Source of the DNA: Gordonia sp. 'Campus'
Lineage (GTDB): Bacteria; Actinomycetota; Actinomycetes; Mycobacteriales; Mycobacteriaceae
Direction: 5' to 3'
Assembly: GCF_022206305.1 (NCBI RefSeq)
Contig: NZ_JAKOIW010000018.1
Location: 1 to 64,000, forward strand
Length of the DNA stretch: 64,000 bases
Part shown: piece after piece, positions 62,871 to 64,000 of the stretch
Layout: each line of letters begins with the position of its first letter
How positions within the stretch are numbered: position 1 is the stretch's first letter
The notes under the pieces: model-generated
The model's input: the letters and a program-made list of their open reading frames with translations, nothing else
What the model was told of the DNA's origin: nothing
The model's database searches: none
Position numbers and translations under genes: made by a program

Positions 62871-64000
62871 TCAGCGGGACGGGACCGGGGTACTGCTCGA
62901 GCTGCTACCGGAAGTGGACGCGCGACCCGGGCCTGCGGGTGCGAGCCGGGGAGCGCTCCGTGTCGCGGTCTCGCTGCTGGTGGCCGACTCCGGTGCGGTG
63001 GCGTCCACCGATTCCGACTTCGACGCTGCCGACGGGGCGAGCCCGGCCGACGACGACTCGGAAGCGGACGACTCCGAACCGGACGACTCAGAAGCCGACG
63101 AGTCGGCTGAGGCGGACTCCGACGAGGAACCGGACTCGCTCGACGACCCCCTGGCGGAGAGCCCCGAGAGATCGAGTGCAGGAGTGGTCTCGGCGGCCTT
63201 CTTGGCTGCGAGGGTCACCTTGGCGGGGCCCTCCGGGTCGGGGTTGCCCGAAGAGGAGACGACGGTGGTCTTCGTGGTCACCGGCGGGTTGTTGCGGAGC
63301 GCGGTGAGGACCTGGTCCTTGCCGCCGCCGAGTGCGCGTCCCCAGTTCTCCCATGTGTGCCCGCCGTAGTTCGGCAGCGAGATCACCGACACACCGGCCT
63401 GCTTCGCCTGCAGCTGCATGAGCACGGTCGACACCGCGGACAGGATTTCCAGCGCCATCGCACTGATCTGGTCCTGCGGGGCGAGCTTGGCCATCTCGGT
63501 GGGGGTCAGGAAGCCGTTGCCCGACGAGATGATGAGGACCTGGCCGTTGTCGGCCAGTTGCGTGAGGTTCTTCGACGGGTCGTTGTCGGTCCAGCGGGTA
63601 CTTCCCGGCGCACCCCACATGTTGACGACACCGTTGACGTAGTTCGACACCATCGTCTGAGTGGCCATGACACCGAGGGCGCCGACCGGGTTGTCGGTCT
63701 GGTAGTAACCGGACATCGCCTGGACCACCCTGAACTGCTCCGGGTGCCGTTCGGCCAGTGTCACCGCCGGTCCGCCCGACATCGACAGACCGATGATCGC
63801 GTTGTTGTTGCGGCTGACGCCGAACTCGCGCTCGAGGTAACCGGGCAGCTCCGAGGTCAGGAACGTCTCCTGCTTGATCGTGGTGTTCTTGTCACCGGCG
63901 CCACCGTCCCAGTCGGTGTAGAACGACGATGCTCCGCCCACCGGCATGACCAGGGTGGTGTCGGCCTTGGCGTCGTAGACCTTCGCTGCCTGCACATCGG
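62871..64000 (-). CDS. Antigen-85-type mycolyltransferase with Ser-rich tail, 5' end beyond window
   Basis: Acyltransferase of the Ag85/esterase D family, which moves mycolic acid onto trehalose or arabinogalactan outside the membrane. About 376 residues are visible from VMPVGGASSFYTDW onward. The nucleophile lies in IGLSMSGG and the catalytic His in YGGHTWENWGRAL. A 92-residue tail (62874-63149) is rich in Ser, Glu and Ala and contrasts with the compact Ag85 end. The N-terminal signal is outside the window. It supports a mycolic-acid-containing host. Confidence 0.88.
   Translation of the reverse strand, partial: DVQAAKVYDAKADTTLVMPVGGASSFYTDWDGGAGDKNTTIKQETFLTSELPGYLEREFGVSRNNNAIIGLSMSGGPAVTLAERHPEQFRVVQAMSGYYQTDNPVGALGVMATQTMVSNYVNGVVNMWGAPGSTRWTDNDPSKNLTQLADNGQVLIISSGNGFLTPTEMAKLAPQDQISAMALEILSAVSTVLMQLQAKQAGVSVISLPNYGGHTWENWGRALGGGKDQVLTALRNNPPVTTKTTVVSSSGNPDPEGPAKVTLAAKKAAETTPALDLSGLSARGSSSESGSSSESASADSSASESSGSESSASESSSAGLAPSAASKSESVDATAPESATSSETATRSAPRLAPAGPGRASTSGSSSSSTPVPSR

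Overview
The window is GC-rich actinobacterial DNA, most likely from a mycolic-acid-containing member of the Mycobacteriales close to Gordonia. Three things suggest this. The order pth, rplY, prs, glmU, TetR, mfd, mazG, LpqU-like lipoprotein, eno, FtsB/DivIC, DUF501, ppx follows the Mycobacterium tuberculosis Rv1014c-Rv1026 block. An antigen-85-type mycolyltransferase sits at the right edge. A trehalose sulfotransferase of the Stf0 type is present. The genus is an inference. No phage, insertion sequence or CRISPR array was seen.

Layout. 0-9.1 kb: a KAS III gene cut by the left edge, an SLC13-type transporter, pth, rplY, a limonene-epoxide-hydrolase-like gene, an ArsC-like gene, prs, glmU, then fabG and tRNA-Gln. 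9.2-13.8 kb: three flavin monooxygenases of the luciferase-like (LLM) superfamily and a PPOX-fold protein. 13.8-14.15 kb: two opposed arrays of a 21-bp repeat between convergent genes. 14.15-17.9 kb: an osmoprotectant ABC operon. 18-24.8 kb: VKOR protein, TetR, GNAT, mfd, mazG. 24.9-28.5 kb: the efeUOB iron operon with DtxR/IdeR-like sites. 28.7-34.9 kb: a sulfate-ester cassette made of a sulfatase, Stf0 sulfotransferase, CysD, fused CysNC and formylglycine-generating enzyme. 35.1-40.9 kb: LpqU-like lipoprotein, eno, FtsB-like, DUF501, ppx, DUF1059, DUF4395 and a hypothetical gene. 41-44.2 kb: a fatty-acid desaturase and its ferredoxin reductase facing a TetR regulator across a palindromic operator. 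44.4-48 kb: the organosulfur operon ssuD-sfnG-sfnB. 48-54.5 kb: a double-TerD protein, a Ser/Thr kinase with an 18-bp repeat tract, two penicillin-recognising-type paralogues and a YibE/F protein. 54.5-58.7 kb: metQ, metI, metN and a DszA-like monooxygenase in one unit. 58.8-64 kb: DinB-like, a secreted protein, an F420-type LLM oxidoreductase, small hypotheticals, a monoacylglycerol lipase, and the truncated mycolyltransferase.

How it works together. Sulfur handling is the recurrent theme. One cassette makes PAPS, transfers sulfate to a sugar (trehalose in the known relative) and matures a sulfatase. A second releases sulfite or sulfinate from sulfonates and sulfones. A third couples a MetNIQ-type importer to a DszA/NtaA-type monooxygenase. 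Most operons are packed by 4-base GTGA or ATGA stop/start overlaps. At least a dozen genes have a TANNNT-like hexamer 6-8 bases before the start codon, which suggests leaderless transcripts. All functions come from reading the translated sequence, without database searches.
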